A stretch of 31,344 nucleotides of DNA from CAKRJP01 sp963658085 (GTDB lineage: Bacteria > Bacillota > Clostridia > Lachnospirales > Lachnospiraceae), in contig CAVKOU010000028.1 in the NCBI GenBank assembly GCA_963658085.1, positions 1 through 31,344 on the forward strand, given 5' to 3'. The position numbers were made by a program, and so were the translations under genes. Of the stretch, positions 7,280 through 15,358 are shown piece after piece; within the stretch, counting starts at the first letter, position 1, and each line of letters opens with the position of its first letter. The notes beneath the pieces are model-generated. The model saw nothing but the letters and a program-made list of their open reading frames with translations, had not been told where the DNA came from and made no database searches.

Positions 7280-8479
7280 CTATCGATCCCGGTATTTCAT
7301 AATGGAAAATGCCAGCTTAAGAGCCAGGCATTTATCCAGATCTTCAAAGTCACAATCTAAGAGTTCCCCTATCTTTTTCATACGGTAATTCAGGGTATTT
7401 CGGTGGATAAACATATCCTCTGCAGTCCGTTTAGAATTGCAATTGTGGACCAGATAATTCTCCAAAGTTTCACATAGATTTCCCCCATTTAGCTCATCGT
7501 ATCGCAATAGATTCCCCAACTGGGTTTTCACATAGGCATCTAGAATCCTGTCATCATCCACATGGGAGATCAGGGTATAGATTCCCTGATCCCTGTAAAA
7601 GAAAATCCTTCCGGGCATATGGGTGGTGACTGCTGCCCGGATTGCGGCGGAAGCTTCATTTCTGCTGCGTTTCACCTCATCCAGATAAACAGCAGGATTT
7701 CCTACACCAACCTTTAAATTCGTGTCAAGTTCTCTCTCTACCCGCTCGATAATCTGACCAAGGATTTCCTGAATCTCCTGATTCGAAAGCCTGGAGACCG
7801 TTATCAAAGTCAAGAAGGAACCTGCTTGTGGCAAAATCAAAATTTCCTCATTGATAAAGAAAGAAAACTCTGTATGAATGATCCGGCTGACACTTTGTTC
7901 CAGAGCCTGAAAGTCTTCTTTTTCCAGTCCTTCCTTGCTATATTCAAAAGCAAATTCCGCTACACAGAAGCTTCCTTCCAAATCGATTTTCAAACGTCTC
8001 GCCTGTGCCATGACCCGGTCTCTGCTGATATGCTCCGCATCTAACATCGACGCAAAAAGCTGTTCGGCACCGTTGCGGTCATTCTCCTCAAGCACCAGTC
8101 TCCTGCACATAATCTGAGAAAGGTCAATTAATGGGAACATTTCCGGAAGCTCGAATAAGGGCAATGCCTTTTCATCGCAATATGCTAAAAGTTCTGCAGG
8201 AATTTGCCCCTCATTAATTCCCAGAGCTGCAATCCCATGTTCCCACATTTGGCAAATGAGGGGCATCAGTTTCTCGCTGTCCTTTGTGACACTTTCGTTG
8301 GTCAGCACCACAAATTCCCCGCCATGAATATAATCTTCAATTCGATATTCCCGTTTCACACACTGCAAGCAGTCTGCGAAATAAATCCAGCGTACAGAAT
8401 TTTTTAGTCCGCCTTCTCCTGCTTTTAATTTCAGCACTTTCTGAAACTCTGGCATTTCTATGATATCTTTACAATTCAT
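7280..8479 (-). CDS. PucR-family transcriptional regulator
   Basis: This is a 399-aa regulator of the PucR/CdaR kind. The N-terminal part (about 1-130) matches the PucR ligand-sensing domain, starting CKDIIEMPEFQKVLKLKAGE and including VRWIYFAD. The middle (about 155-300) resembles the degenerate GGDEF-like region. The C-terminus (about 335-395) is a PucR helix-turn-helix: ENYLVHNCNSKRTAEDMFIH, then RNTLNYRMKKI. Such proteins usually activate purine, amino acid or sugar-acid catabolic genes on sensing a substrate. It lies downstream of ldh by 36 bp and directly upstream of the gab promoter, so control of the gab operon is the natural inference, perhaps through the palindrome at 7259-7275. AAAGGA lies about 13 nt before the ATG. 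Confidence 0.88.
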   Translation of the reverse strand: MNCKDIIEMPEFQKVLKLKAGEGGLKNSVRWIYFADCLQCVKREYRIEDYIHGGEFVVLTNESVTKDSEKLMPLICQMWEHGIAALGINEGQIPAELLAYCDEKALPLFELPEMFPLIDLSQIMCRRLVLEENDRNGAEQLFASMLDAEHISRDRVMAQARRLKIDLEGSFCVAEFAFEYSKEGLEKEDFQALEQSVSRIIHTEFSFFINEEILILPQAGSFLTLITVSRLSNQEIQEILGQIIERVERELDTNLKVGVGNPAVYLDEVKRSRNEASAAIRAAVTTHMPGRIFFYRDQGIYTLISHVDDDRILDAYVKTQLGNLLRYDELNGGNLCETLENYLVHNCNSKRTAEDMFIHRNTLNYRMKKIGELLDCDFEDLDKCLALKLAFSIMKYRDR

Positions 8480-8515
8480 AATTCGGCGATTTCCTTTAAT
8501 TTTTTCAAAAGCAAC

Positions 8516-9472
8516 TTACAGTTCAATACTATCTATAATATTCTTCAGGGCATCGGCACTTTCCTTAAGCTTCAATGCTTCCTCCCCATTTAGGTTAATC
8601 GGCATATCGGACTCCACACCGTCAGCACCTACGATTACAGGCATACTGAGAGAAATTCCTTCGATGTCGTAAATACCATGGATCATATGAGAAACCGGCA
8701 GGATGGACTTTTCATCTCTCATAATAGCCTGACAGATTCTCTTAACAGACATAGCAATTCCATAATAAGTGGCATGTTTTCTATTGATAATCTCATAGGC
8801 ACTATTCTTAACTGCATCTGCAATTTCCTTTGCATCTTCCTTGTGCTTGTAATGTCCACGCATCTCACACATTTCACCTAACGGAACACCGGATACATTG
8901 GCTGAGGACCATACTACAACCTCACTGTCTCCATGCTCTCCAACAATAAATGCATGAACGCTTCGACTGTCAACCTCCAAATGCTCACCAAGCTTATATC
9001 TAAGTCTTGCAGTATCAAGCACAGTTCCTGAACCAATGACACGATTCTCCGGAAGGCCGGATAACTTTACAGCCACCTGAGTAAGGATATCTACCGGATT
9101 CGATACTACCAGTAAAATACCTGCGAAATTTCTCTTTGCAATCTCAGGAATAATCGATTTAAAAATGGCCACATTCTTATGAACCAGATCCAGTCTGGTC
9201 TCTCCCGGTTTTTGACCGGCCCCTGCGGAAATAATAACAATAGCCGCATCTGCCACGTCATCATAAGTTCCTGCGTAAATCTTCATAGGGCTGGCAAAAG
9301 GGATTCCATGGCTGATATCCATAGCCTCACCCTCAGCCTTTTTCTCATCGGCATCGATCAGCGCAATCTCCGTAAACATTCCACTTTGCATCAGGGCAAA
9401 CACCGATGCAGAACCAACGAAACCGCAGCCCACCATAACCGCTTTCTTAGAATTAATTGTTTGATTTTTCAT
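8516..9472 (-). CDS. ldh: L-lactate dehydrogenase
   Basis: This enzyme interconverts pyruvate/NADH and L-lactate/NAD+ in the cytosol. It is 318 aa, the normal size. The NAD site is GCGFVG (15-20), with acidic D40 after strand 2 favouring NAD. The specificity loop GQKPGETRLDLV has Q87, marking lactate rather than malate dehydrogenase (which has Arg), and R93. D153, R156 and the catalytic H180 in VGEHGDSE complete the site. I chose the ATG at 9472, which has AAGGAGG 6 nt upstream; a TTG at 9487 lies in the ribosome site and is unlikely. It is probably cotranscribed with the PucR-type regulator. Lactate formation would balance NADH, but no direct tie to GABA is visible. Confidence 0.93.
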   Translation of the reverse strand: MKNQTINSKKAVMVGCGFVGSASVFALMQSGMFTEIALIDADEKKAEGEAMDISHGIPFASPMKIYAGTYDDVADAAIVIISAGAGQKPGETRLDLVHKNVAIFKSIIPEIAKRNFAGILLVVSNPVDILTQVAVKLSGLPENRVIGSGTVLDTARLRYKLGEHLEVDSRSVHAFIVGEHGDSEVVVWSSANVSGVPLGEMCEMRGHYKHKEDAKEIADAVKNSAYEIINRKHATYYGIAMSVKRICQAIMRDEKSILPVSHMIHGIYDIEGISLSMPVIVGADGVESDMPINLNGEEALKLKESADALKNIIDSIEL

Positions 9473-9519
9473 ATTAGCCTCCTTCAAACTCCTTTTTCTA
9501 AAACTCCTTTTTCAGATTG

Positions 9520-9528
9520 ATTATAACA
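9520..9528 (-). promoter_or_regulatory. Extended -10 promoter of ldh
   Basis: TGTTATAAT on the minus strand matches the TGnTATAAT extended -10 element, about 48 nt before the ldh start. No good -35 is visible, which extended -10 promoters can tolerate. Confidence 0.55.
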
Positions 9529-9562
9529 GAAAAAAAGAATACCCACATAGAAAATCCCTATT

Positions 9563-9591
9563 TTCAAACATTCCCTGTCATCCCTTATAAT
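9563..9591 (+). promoter_or_regulatory. Promoter of the MocR-family regulator
   Basis: A -35-like TTCAAA (9563-9568) and a consensus -10 TATAAT (9586-9591) are spaced by 17 bp. Transcription would start near 9598, leaving a leader of about 20 nt. It is divergent from the ldh promoter, so the two share a 150-bp control region. Confidence 0.65.
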
Positions 9592-9620
9592 CATTAAAAA
9601 GAGAAAGGATGGAACGGTTT

Positions 9621-11015
9621 ATGTTAATCTATGATTTTACAGATCGAAAGGATCAAACACTTTATGAATTTCTCTATACTTCTTTAAAAAAAGATATTTT
9701 AAACGGACGACTCATCCAGGGCACAAAGCTTCCATCGAAACGCGAATTCGCCAAGGACAATCAGATCAGCGTACGGACGGTCATGAATGCCTACGAGCAG
9801 CTTTTAGCAGAAGGCTTTATTCATTCAAAAGAAAAGAAAGGCTATTTTGTTGCTAAAGTATATGAGGATGATGTAAAACAGAAAAAAAAGTCAACAAACA
9901 AGCGTGTATGTCAGGAAAAAGAATATATCGTAGACTTTACCGCCCACAAGCTGGTGTGCGATAAATTTCCCATATCTATATGGAAGAAAACCCTGCGGGA
10001 GGTTTTGACGGAGTATGACGGGGAACTCTTAGAAAAAGCAGATTACAGAGGAATCAAGTCTCTTAGAAAGGCCATCGCTGATTATCTATATCGAAGTCGG
10101 GGAATGAATGTAGACGAGGAATGCGTAGTCATTGGAGCAGGCATCGAATATCTCTTTGGACGGCTCTATAAAATTCTGCCAAAAGATGCCATGTATGCCA
10201 TGGAAAATCCCGGTTATCAAAGGATTCGCCATATTTATGAGGATTATTCTCTCAAATGGAACTGTATTGCTATGGATGAAGATGGAATAAAGATTAAAGA
10301 TTTAGAAGATAGCGGGGCAAAGATCATTCACACCTCCCCGGAGCATCATTTTCCCTTAGGTGTTACCATGTCCAAAGGACGTCGGGAGGAGTTGTTAACC
10401 TGGGCAAATAAAGAACCCGACCGCTACATCATCGAAGACGACTACGACTGCGAATATCGCTACGATGCCAGATTAGCTCCTGCCATTCAATGCGGAGACA
10501 CAAACGGCAGAGTCATCTATCTAAACTCCTTCAGCAAAAGCCTGGTACCCTCCATCCGCATCAGCTATATGGTACTTCCAAAAGAATTAATGGAAAAATA
10601 TAAGAAAATCGCAAGTGTCTACTCCAATTCCGTATGTAGCATGGAACAGTATGCTTTAGCGAAATTCATAGAAGACGGACATTTCGAACGCCACATGCGA
10701 AGAATGAAGAAATATTGCAAAGAACAGGGAGCCAGACTCCTAAAAGCCTTAGAAGAATCCCCCGTATTCTCCAAAGCCCAGATCCACGGAGGAAAAAGCG
10801 GCACCCACTTCCTAGTAAAAATCGAAACAAAGATCAGCGATGAATCATTAATCGCAGAAGCAAAAAAAAGCGGAGTCAACATCCGATGTCTCTCCGAATA
10901 CTGCAGAGAAAACAAAGAAGCCTACCAGCACATCCTCGTCTTTCGCTACACCGACGCCACAAACGAAGAAATCAAAGAAGCCATCCGCCTTTTAGAGGAA
11001 ATATTAGTAGAATAA
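9621..11015 (+). CDS. GabR-like MocR-family regulator (GntR HTH plus aminotransferase domain)
   Basis: This 464-aa MocR regulator joins a GntR winged helix (about 1-80; TKLPSKREFAKDNQISVRTV) to a fold-type I aminotransferase-like domain (about 105-460). The latter has AMENPGYQRI, a TSPEHHFPLG block, IIEDDYDCEYRYD and the PLP lysine in NSFSKSLVPSIR (K306). The layout and several motifs recall Bacillus subtilis GabR, which senses GABA and PLP to control gabTD; PdxR is the main alternative. It diverges from ldh and lies 2 kb from the gab operon, which favours a GabR-like role. I chose the ATG at 9621 because AAAGGA overlaps the earlier ATG at 9609. Codons in the last third are richer in C at third positions than the first part, for no clear reason. 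Confidence 0.85.
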   Translation: MLIYDFTDRKDQTLYEFLYTSLKKDILNGRLIQGTKLPSKREFAKDNQISVRTVMNAYEQLLAEGFIHSKEKKGYFVAKVYEDDVKQKKKSTNKRVCQEKEYIVDFTAHKLVCDKFPISIWKKTLREVLTEYDGELLEKADYRGIKSLRKAIADYLYRSRGMNVDEECVVIGAGIEYLFGRLYKILPKDAMYAMENPGYQRIRHIYEDYSLKWNCIAMDEDGIKIKDLEDSGAKIIHTSPEHHFPLGVTMSKGRREELLTWANKEPDRYIIEDDYDCEYRYDARLAPAIQCGDTNGRVIYLNSFSKSLVPSIRISYMVLPKELMEKYKKIASVYSNSVCSMEQYALAKFIEDGHFERHMRRMKKYCKEQGARLLKALEESPVFSKAQIHGGKSGTHFLVKIETKISDESLIAEAKKSGVNIRCLSEYCRENKEAYQHILVFRYTDATNEEIKEAIRLLEEILVE

Positions 11016-11070
11016 GTAAGACAACACGTTCCTCTTATCTATTACATTGACCGATGAGACATAAACTTTT

Positions 11071-11277
11071 GGCGTATACAGCGAAGCAGGGAGCGAGATA
11101 GGTTTGTCACAAACGATTGCGAGGCTTCCGTCAGGAGGTGCACGCTAGTAGCGAGGGCGGGTGCTTGTCTGAGCCCCGCTTTTTGGGGCGAGTTTGCACA
11201 GGAGCCCGAGCGGATCAGCGCGTGCAGCGAGTAGGAAACGCAGCTGTTTGTGACAGACCTATCTCGCTCCATGCGCC
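11071..11277. repeat. GC-rich palindromic element (MITE-like or structured RNA)
   Basis: A 25-bp inverted repeat (11090-11114 with 11246-11270, one mismatch that is a G-U pair in plus-strand RNA) encloses about 130 bp. A second outer pairing, GGCGTAT (11071-11077) with ATGCGCC (11271-11277), extends the stem past a 12-nt bulge. Inside are local hairpins CTTCC-GTCA-GGAGG and GCCCC-GCTTTTT-GGGGC, a possible GCACGC/GCGTGC long-range pair, and repeated GCGAG motifs. It is clearly richer in G+C than the flanks and lies between the 3' ends of convergent genes. I see no coding region in it. Confidence 0.75.
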
Positions 11278-11320
11278 GCGTCCCTCGCACCAATCCTCTC
11301 GGGCAATACCCCACATCTAT

Positions 11321-11680
11321 TTATTCAACATTCTTCGTCGCTACAATATCCACTCCCGTCCCGGCAACATTTTCAAGAACCACATCTCCAATATGCACCG
11401 GAGCCGGAACTTCAATTTCCTTCAACGCTTTCACACAATCAAAAATCTTTTCCTTCGGAATGTCTTCCTTCGTCTTCACCGATACCATATCGATGCTTCC
11501 CCCGGACACCCGAACTGTAGAAGTTACGATTCTTGTTGGATTCGTCACTTCTTTTCTCGCATAAACATCTCCGCGTTTACAGGTATTTCCTGTAACACTT
11601 ACGACTTCATTTCCATTCATTACAACTGTAAGAGGGCAGCCCATGGGACAGCCGATACAGGTTAAATTTCTCTCTTCCAT
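11321..11680 (-). CDS. DUF1667 protein, probable Fe-S partner of the glycerol-3-phosphate oxidoreductase
   Basis: This is a small 119-aa DUF1667-family protein. C8, C11 and C15 (CIGCPMGC) with C34 (NTCKRG) make a likely Fe-S cluster site near the N-terminus. The rest, with VTNPTRIVTSTVRV and a C-terminal EIEVPAPVHIGDV, is typical of the family. It starts 3 nt after the stop of the GlpB-like gene with its own AGGAGG, so it is cotranscribed. In many Clostridia this gene follows the two flavoproteins, suggesting a third electron-transfer subunit in place of GlpC. That role is inference from order; the family's biochemistry is poorly known. It is the last gene of the operon and is followed by the palindromic element. 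Confidence 0.88.
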   Translation of the reverse strand: MEERNLTCIGCPMGCPLTVVMNGNEVVSVTGNTCKRGDVYARKEVTNPTRIVTSTVRVSGGSIDMVSVKTKEDIPKEKIFDCVKALKEIEVPAPVHIGDVVLENVAGTGVDIVATKNVE

Positions 11681-11683
11681 TGT

Positions 11684-12952
11684 CTAGGCCTCCTCAATCT
11701 TTACTGTAATGGTTTTAAGATCAGGATATTTTAAAAGCTGATCTTTTGTTAACTTAATCTCTTCCATTTCCCCAGGCGCAACTACCGGTCGTTTTCTGTG
11801 GATCACTCTCTCATCATCAAAATAAGCGCTGATGTAGCAGTTCTTATAGACGCCGCCTACACGGAAACGTACCGTAAGATTCTCATCCATCCGGTCTACA
11901 TTAATGCTTCCAGGCACCGTATAACGAACCCCGTCCACCGGATTCATCTGAATCTCTTTTCCATCAGATCTGGATGCATCCTCCTGTTTTACGTACTGCG
12001 CTGCATTTTTTCCTGCAGTTCTTGCTTCCTCTGATACGAAGTCAACCAGATCATGAACATGAAGTACATTTCCACAGGCAAACACGCCTTCGATACTGGT
12101 CTCCAGGCTTTCATTTACCTTCGGTCCTGAAGTAACCGGATTCATGTCCACGCCCATGCCCCTGGAAATCTCATTTTCCGGAATCAGTCCTACAGAAAGA
12201 AGCAAGGTATCGCAGCTATATTCTTCCTCAGTTCCGGGAATCGGTTTTCCGTGGCTGTCTACCTGTGCCAGGGTAATGCCCTCAAGTCTCTCTTTTCCTT
12301 TAATATCTACTACAGTATGACTAAGCTTCAACGGAATACCATAGTCATCCAGACACTGCACAATATTTCTCTTTAATCCTCCGGAATAAGGCATCAGCTC
12401 CGCAACTACCTTTACCTTTGCCCCTTCAAAGGTCATACGTCTCGCCATAATCAGACCGATATCACCGGAACCTAAGATCACAACTTCCCGTCCGGGCATG
12501 TAGCCTTCGATATTTACCAGACGTTGGGCGGTACCGGCTGAGTAAATTCCTGCCGGACGATATCCCGGGATATTAAGGGCTCCTCTGGACCTTTCTCTAC
12601 ATCCCATAGCCAGAACTATGGCCTTTGCCCGGATCTCGAAAAGTCCCTCCTGACGGTTCATAGCCGTAACCACCTTCTGTGGACTAATATCCATAACCAT
12701 GGTATTTAACTTATATTCAATATCTAACTCTTTTACCTGATCGATAAATCTTCCTGCATATTCCGGTCCTGTAAGCTCTTCCTTAAAGGTATGAAGTCCA
12801 AAACCGTTGTGGATACACTGATTCAAAATGCCCCCGAGTTCCTTATCTCTCTCCAGGATCAGGACACTGTCCACTCCGCTTTTTTTCGCCGAAATTGCAG
12901 CCGCAAGTCCTGCCGGTCCTCCTCCAATGACAACAATATCATAAGCTCTCAT
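11684..12952 (-). CDS. FAD/NAD-dependent oxidoreductase, GlpB-like
   Basis: This 422-aa flavoprotein belongs to the pyridine nucleotide-disulfide oxidoreductase family. The FAD site is VVIGGGPAGLAAAISAKKSG near the N-terminus (7-26), and the NAD(P) site is VVILGSGDIGLIMARRM about residues 160-176. ALAMGCRER-type and GVFACGNVLHVHD segments close the FAD domain; a C-terminal extension of about 90 residues follows. It lies between the GlpA-like and DUF1667 genes, 18 nt after the former, and probably passes electrons from glycerol 3-phosphate oxidation to NAD or another carrier. The fold is certain; the exact acceptor is not known. GGGAGG precedes the ATG. Confidence 0.85.
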   Translation of the reverse strand: MRAYDIVVIGGGPAGLAAAISAKKSGVDSVLILERDKELGGILNQCIHNGFGLHTFKEELTGPEYAGRFIDQVKELDIEYKLNTMVMDISPQKVVTAMNRQEGLFEIRAKAIVLAMGCRERSRGALNIPGYRPAGIYSAGTAQRLVNIEGYMPGREVVILGSGDIGLIMARRMTFEGAKVKVVAELMPYSGGLKRNIVQCLDDYGIPLKLSHTVVDIKGKERLEGITLAQVDSHGKPIPGTEEEYSCDTLLLSVGLIPENEISRGMGVDMNPVTSGPKVNESLETSIEGVFACGNVLHVHDLVDFVSEEARTAGKNAAQYVKQEDASRSDGKEIQMNPVDGVRYTVPGSINVDRMDENLTVRFRVGGVYKNCYISAYFDDERVIHRKRPVVAPGEMEEIKLTKDQLLKYPDLKTITVKIEEA

Positions 12953-12970
12953 GATGCAATGCCTCCCTTT

Positions 12971-14407
12971 TTATAACGAATCCTTGTTAATACCTGTGAC
13001 AATTTTTGAATCTCCACCGGATTTTGTAATCTCAAACATGCTTACCTTACGTTCTCTCGCCAGGATTTCCATGGTCTTCGGAGAACAGAATCCCGCCTGA
13101 CAGCGTCCCATTCCCGCTCTGGTCCTGCGTTTTACCCCATCCAGAGATTTTGCTCCAAGAGGGCGGTTGATGGCATCCATGATTTCTCCCTCGGTAACCA
13201 TTTCGCAACGGCAGACAATGGTTCCATATTCCGGTTTCTCTTTAATAAGTTCCATCCGCTCTTCTTTACTCAGCGTATTTGGATCTAAAACCCCTTTTCT
13301 TGTGGCTACAAAATCTTCCTTTTCTTCCAGATTCATTTTCTCTTTCAAGATTCCTGCCACCATTTCTCCAATGGCCGGTGCACTGGTAAGTCCCGGAGAT
13401 TCGATTCCTGCACAGTCAATAAATCCTTTCGCATCCTCCAATTCCCCGATCAAAAATTCATGTCCATCCTCATGGGCACGAAGTCCGGCAAAAGAAGTAA
13501 TCACCTGGCGCATCGGAAGATTTTTTACATTCATCCCAGCTCCTTTGATCACCTGATCCAAGCCCTCTCTTGTGGTATTGGTACCTTCTTTATCTATGGT
13601 ATCAATTGCTGTAGGTCCAAGGATCAGATTGCCGTGAACCGTAGGTGCAACTAAAATTCCTTTTCCGTATTTTCCAGGAAGTGCGAAAATGGTTTTGCTT
13701 ACATGACTTCCTGCACTTTTATCTAACAGACAATAATCTCCTCTTCTCGGAGTAATATGAATCTTATTCTCGCTGACCATATTGTGAAGCTTGTCTGCAT
13801 AAACCCCTGCTGCATTTACTACATACCGGGTCTTAAAAACTCCCTGATTTGTATGGATCTCCCAGCCTTCATCCACAGGCTTAAGATCTGTAACTTCTGT
13901 ATCAAATTTAAATTCTACGCCATTTACATTGGCATTTTCAGCCATTGCGATATTCAGATTAAACGGACATACAATTCCGGCGGTAGGTGCATAGAGAGCA
14001 CCACATGCCTCGTCGGAAATATTCGGTTCCATCTCTCTTAATTCTTCCTGATTAAGGATCTTTAATTCCTTAACTCCATTTGCGACTCCTCTGTCATACA
14101 GTGTCTGAAGCTTTGGCATATCCTCCTCACTTAAGCACACTACCAGGGAGCCGTTTTTCTTAAATGGGAAATCCAAATCTTTGGAAAGCTTTTCCATCAT
14201 TTGATTTCCCCTGACATTTAATTTAGCCATCAGCGATCCTTCTGCCGCGTCATAACCGGCATGAACAATTGCGCTGTTTGCTTTGGAAGTGCCGCAACAT
14301 ACATCCTCTTCTTTTTCGATTACACATGCCTTCACTTTATAACGAGACAGCTCTCTTGCTGTAGCCGCGCCAGATACACCGGCCCCGATAATTATTACAT
14401 CATACAT
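12971..14407 (-). CDS. glpA: Anaerobic glycerol-3-phosphate dehydrogenase, GlpA-like, with BFD-like [2Fe-2S] domain
   Basis: This FAD-dependent dehydrogenase oxidises glycerol 3-phosphate to dihydroxyacetone phosphate. In 478 aa there is a DAO-type FAD domain beginning DVIIIGAGVSGAATARELS (3-21), with CCGTSKANSAIVHAG (38-52) near the flavin and GLRAHEDGHEFLIGE later. At the C-terminus is a bacterioferritin-ferredoxin-like domain with C399 and C401 (CRC) and C436 and C441 (CQAGFC), a [2Fe-2S] ligand set. GlpA of E. coli has the same domain order but is longer, so this is a compact GlpA. Position after glpK-glpF fixes the pathway. A terminator-like hairpin precedes it (14443-14497), so it may be set lower than, or regulated apart from, glpPKF. 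AAGGAG lies about 12 nt before the ATG. Confidence 0.88.
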   Translation of the reverse strand: MYDVIIIGAGVSGAATARELSRYKVKACVIEKEEDVCCGTSKANSAIVHAGYDAAEGSLMAKLNVRGNQMMEKLSKDLDFPFKKNGSLVVCLSEEDMPKLQTLYDRGVANGVKELKILNQEELREMEPNISDEACGALYAPTAGIVCPFNLNIAMAENANVNGVEFKFDTEVTDLKPVDEGWEIHTNQGVFKTRYVVNAAGVYADKLHNMVSENKIHITPRRGDYCLLDKSAGSHVSKTIFALPGKYGKGILVAPTVHGNLILGPTAIDTIDKEGTNTTREGLDQVIKGAGMNVKNLPMRQVITSFAGLRAHEDGHEFLIGELEDAKGFIDCAGIESPGLTSAPAIGEMVAGILKEKMNLEEKEDFVATRKGVLDPNTLSKEERMELIKEKPEYGTIVCRCEMVTEGEIMDAINRPLGAKSLDGVKRRTRAGMGRCQAGFCSPKTMEILARERKVSMFEITKSGGDSKIVTGINKDSL

Positions 14408-14442
14408 TTCCAGATCACTCCTTTAATCACTGATATTCTTTG

Positions 14443-14497
14443 AAAAAAGAGCCTGCCAAATAAACGCATTCTCCTATGCGATTATCCAGTCAGGCTC
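14443..14497 (-). terminator. Internal terminator-like hairpin between glpF and glpA
   Basis: On the minus strand GAGCCTG and CAGGCTC (14497-14491 with 14455-14449) enclose an inner CGCAT/ATGCG hairpin and are followed by six U residues. The loop region carries ATAGGAGA followed 13 nt later by TTTGG-like sequence, resembling the leader before glpP. It should end or attenuate transcription after glpF unless read through; GlpP antitermination is an inference. Confidence 0.7.
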
Positions 14498-14535
14498 TCT
14501 CATCTCATGCCACTACTATTTTTAGTTCTAAATAA

Positions 14536-15249
14536 TTACCACGGAATTGCTCCATATAACAATACCGCAACAATTGCTCCGATAATTGGTCCAATGATCG
14601 GTACGATCAGACCATATCCAAAGTTTGAATCACCCTTTCCCTTGATCGGAAGAACTGCATGTGCAAGTCTTGGACCAAGATCTCTTGCCGGGTTGATTGC
14701 ATAACCGGTAAGTCCACCCAGGGACATACCAATCGAAACGATGATAGCGAATACGAATAATTTGTCAATACCTGTAGAGAGCCCTGTCACATTTCCAATA
14801 CCCTTGATTGCAAATACAAGGAAAAATGTTCCAACTGCCTCGCTGAAAATATTCTGTCCCATGTTTGCAATAGAAGGTGCTGTACAGAATACGCCAAGTT
14901 TTGTTGCCGGATCTTCTGTGGCATCAAACTGTCCTTTGAAAAGTAAATAAACAATACATGCACCTACAAATGCTCCCGCAATCTGTGCGATTACATATCC
15001 GGGAACCATCGACCATGCAAAGCTTCCTTCAATTGCAAGTGCGATCGTAAGTGCCGGGTTAAAGGAAGCTCCCGAAGCTTCCCCGAAAACAAATGCCGGA
15101 AGTAAAACTGCAAGACCCCAGGCAAGTGTGATCTGAATAGATCCGGCACCTTTCATACCGGACTTATTAAGGCTCACGTTTGCTACTACTCCGTCTCCAA
15201 GAATAATAAGCATCATAGTTCCAATAAACTCTGCTATATAAGGTAACAT
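14536..15249 (-). CDS. glpF: Glycerol uptake facilitator (aquaglyceroporin)
   Basis: GlpF is a membrane channel for glycerol diffusion. The 237-aa protein has six transmembrane spans with two half-helices carrying NPA motifs: SFNPALT (NPA 64-66) and GYAINPARDLGPR (NPARD 186-190). Asp right after NPAR, with the glycine-rich pore, marks the glycerol-conducting branch rather than a strict water channel. It is directly followed by the internal hairpin and the GlpA-like gene and preceded by glpK, so imported glycerol is phosphorylated at once. AAAAGGGGG lies about 6 nt before the ATG. The 109-bp gap before it holds A-rich repeats on the coding strand. Confidence 0.93.
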   Translation of the reverse strand: MLPYIAEFIGTMMLIILGDGVVANVSLNKSGMKGAGSIQITLAWGLAVLLPAFVFGEASGASFNPALTIALAIEGSFAWSMVPGYVIAQIAGAFVGACIVYLLFKGQFDATEDPATKLGVFCTAPSIANMGQNIFSEAVGTFFLVFAIKGIGNVTGLSTGIDKLFVFAIIVSIGMSLGGLTGYAINPARDLGPRLAHAVLPIKGKGDSNFGYGLIVPIIGPIIGAIVAVLLYGAIPW

Positions 15250-15256
15250 ATAAAGT

Positions 15257-15346
15257 CCCCCTTTTCTATTTTCACTTTTCTATGTTTACTTTTCTGTGTT
15301 CACTATTCTTTTTTCTATTTTTTCTATTCTTTTTTCATTTCCCTTT
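15257..15346 (-). repeat. A-rich imperfect tandem repeats between glpK and glpF
   Basis: On the minus strand 14-bp units such as ACACAGAAAAGTAA, ACATAGAAAAGTGA and AAATAGAAAAGGGG follow one another, after more degenerate AGAATAGAAAAAA units. The stretch forms most of the glpF leader. It could set spacing or serve as a translation enhancer; no hairpin is apparent. Confidence 0.6.
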
Positions 15347-15358
15347 GATTAACAAATT

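Noticed and set aside
9470..9487. TTG start for ldh fifteen bases upstream
   Set aside because: It falls within the AAGGAGG ribosome site that serves the ATG at 9472.
10994..11035. AGAGGAA/TTCCTCT inverted repeat spanning the MocR stop
   Set aside because: The loop of 28 nt and lack of a T-tract make a terminator unlikely.
11117..11665. Long plus-strand open frame across the palindromic element
   Set aside because: It runs antisense through the DUF1667 gene, has no ribosome site, and its translation shows no protein family; the element reads as structured noncoding DNA.
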